Shown here: in pieces, positions 63,324-64,000 of the stretch
Numbering within the stretch: position 1 is the first letter of the stretch
Layout of the letters: the number at the start of each line of letters is the position of its first letter
NCBI RefSeq assembly: GCF_029285175.1
Contig: NZ_JABEDH010000001.1
Location: forward strand, 1,550,001-1,614,000
Reading direction: 5' to 3'
DNA from: Sulfitobacter sp. M05
GTDB taxonomy: Bacteria; Pseudomonadota; Alphaproteobacteria; Rhodobacterales; Rhodobacteraceae
DNA: 64,000 bases
Notes under the pieces: model-generated
The model's database searches: none
Seen by the model: the letters and a program-made list of their open reading frames with translations, nothing else
Told to the model about the DNA's origin: nothing
Translations under genes and position numbers: made by a program

Positions 63324-64000
63324 TCAGACGGCTGAATAAGTGATCTGCCCGTCGCATATCGTCTTGACCGCATGGGCCAAAGTGATCTGGTCCGGTGCCA
63401 GCGCAAACAGATCACAGCTCATCACGACCACATCGGCCTGCATCCCGGGTTTCAACATGCCTTTGACGTCTTCGTTGAATTCCACCCAAGCGTTATCCTG
63501 GGTGTAGCTGGCCAGCGTATCCGTCAGGCTTTGGGTCTGGTCCACCCAGCCGGGGCCCAGATCAAGCGGCGCAATGGCTGCCTTTACATTGGGCATGACA
63601 TCCACAGGCATCACCGGCCAGTCCGTTGAAAAGATCACCCGAGCGCCACTGTCGCGAATGGTTTGCCATGCATAGGCCCCTTCAATCTGATGGGGATGCA
63701 AACAGGCACCGATGTCATCAGACGGGAAAATATGCCCGATAGGCGCATGACCGGGCTGGATTGATGCGACGATGTCCAAGGCAGCCAGTCGCGGAATGTC
63801 GCTAGGGTGCATTACCTCAAGATGTTCGATGCGGTGGCGGGCGTCACGAGGTCCATTGACGTTTCGCGCCGCCGCATAGGCGTCAATTGTGCGCCGCACA
63901 CCCGCGTCCCCGATGGCATGAACCGCAATTTGGAAACCGTGGCGATCTGCTTCGATGGTAGCGGCAACAAAATGGTCTTGCGAAAACACCGCATCGCCTT
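63324..64000 (-). CDS. YtcJ-type amidohydrolase, C-terminal part
   Basis: This gene runs off the right edge; 225 residues from the C-terminus are visible. The amidohydrolase_3 motifs are FQIAVHAIGDAGVRRTIDAY (in part), RHRIEHLEVMHPSDIPRL, IFSTDWPVMPVDVMP and a closing beta-domain with GMLKPGMQADVVVMSCD. Relatives hydrolyse N-substituted or cyclic amides with two metals; the substrate is not known. The in-frame GTG near 63989 is internal, since the reading frame stays open to the window end. Confidence 0.85.
   Translation of the reverse strand, partial: GDAVFSQDHFVAATIEADRHGFQIAVHAIGDAGVRRTIDAYAAARNVNGPRDARHRIEHLEVMHPSDIPRLAALDIVASIQPGHAPIGHIFPSDDIGACLHPHQIEGAYAWQTIRDSGARVIFSTDWPVMPVDVMPNVKAAIAPLDLGPGWVDQTQSLTDTLASYTQDNAWVEFNEDVKGMLKPGMQADVVVMSCDLFALAPDQITLAHAVKTICDGQITYSAV

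Noticed and set aside
1..64000. CRISPR arrays, insertion sequences or defence systems
   Set aside because: No regularly spaced direct repeats, transposase motifs or recognisable defence genes were seen on either strand.

Overview
The window looks like chromosomal DNA from an alphaproteobacterium of the Rhodobacterales, probably the marine Roseobacter group. Supporting signs are high G+C, short intergenic spaces, a GatC-GatA pair, a characteristic XRE regulator, a complete EcfG/NepR/PhyR general stress response locus, and a type A RNase P RNA of alphaproteobacterial form. The genus cannot be fixed from sequence reading alone. No phage, insertion sequence or CRISPR array is visible.

Region by region: 1-5.5 kb holds two SLC13-type permeases (the first cut by the window edge) around a small two-helix ion channel, a DMT exporter, a YmdB-like phosphoesterase and a small copper-type pair (DUF2946-like and YcnI). 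5.5-11.6 kb holds 5-formyl-THF cyclo-ligase, MgtE, a convergent guanine deaminase / 8-oxoguanine deaminase pair, a histidinol-phosphatase-like enzyme and an XRE regulator. 12-16.8 kb holds LysR/DUF1127, a Bax-inhibitor-1 family protein, DUF1272, a P-loop kinase, rpmG, rnpB and an AmiD-like amidase. 16.8-21.5 kb is housekeeping: an excalibur lipoprotein, gatA, gatC, a UPF0173 hydrolase, tadA and an RluB-type pseudouridine synthase.

21.6-29.5 kb is a run of co-directional genes: TerC, a tiny membrane protein, XpaC, TelA, a DUF2927 lipoprotein, an SPFH-GYF protein and a membrane-anchored zinc-ribbon protein, followed by a nitroreductase and dtd. This resembles an envelope-maintenance module that joins two gene pairs known separately from Bacillus. 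29.7-37.7 kb is a dedicated type I secretion system (HlyD, ABC, TolC) with its likely substrate, a 1064-residue BapA-like adhesin of about seven Ig-like domains. 38-49.2 kb holds a CocE-type hydrolase with a peptide ABC importer, a phosphodiesterase, an HSL-type esterase and an acyl-CoA ligase. 49.3-52 kb holds a BON-LysM protein, an MsbA-type exporter and tRNA-Gly(UCC).

52-63.2 kb is a stress island built around ecfG, nepR, phyR and a HisKA_2 histidine kinase. Eight sites of the form GGAAC-N16-RGTT, all with the same spacing, lie in front of nepR, phyR, an AI-2E family transporter, DUF1328, a DUF883/holin pair, dps (with DUF2254), creA and csbD. These give a sequence-predicted local EcfG regulon. 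The last gene, a YtcJ-type amidohydrolase, runs off the right edge.
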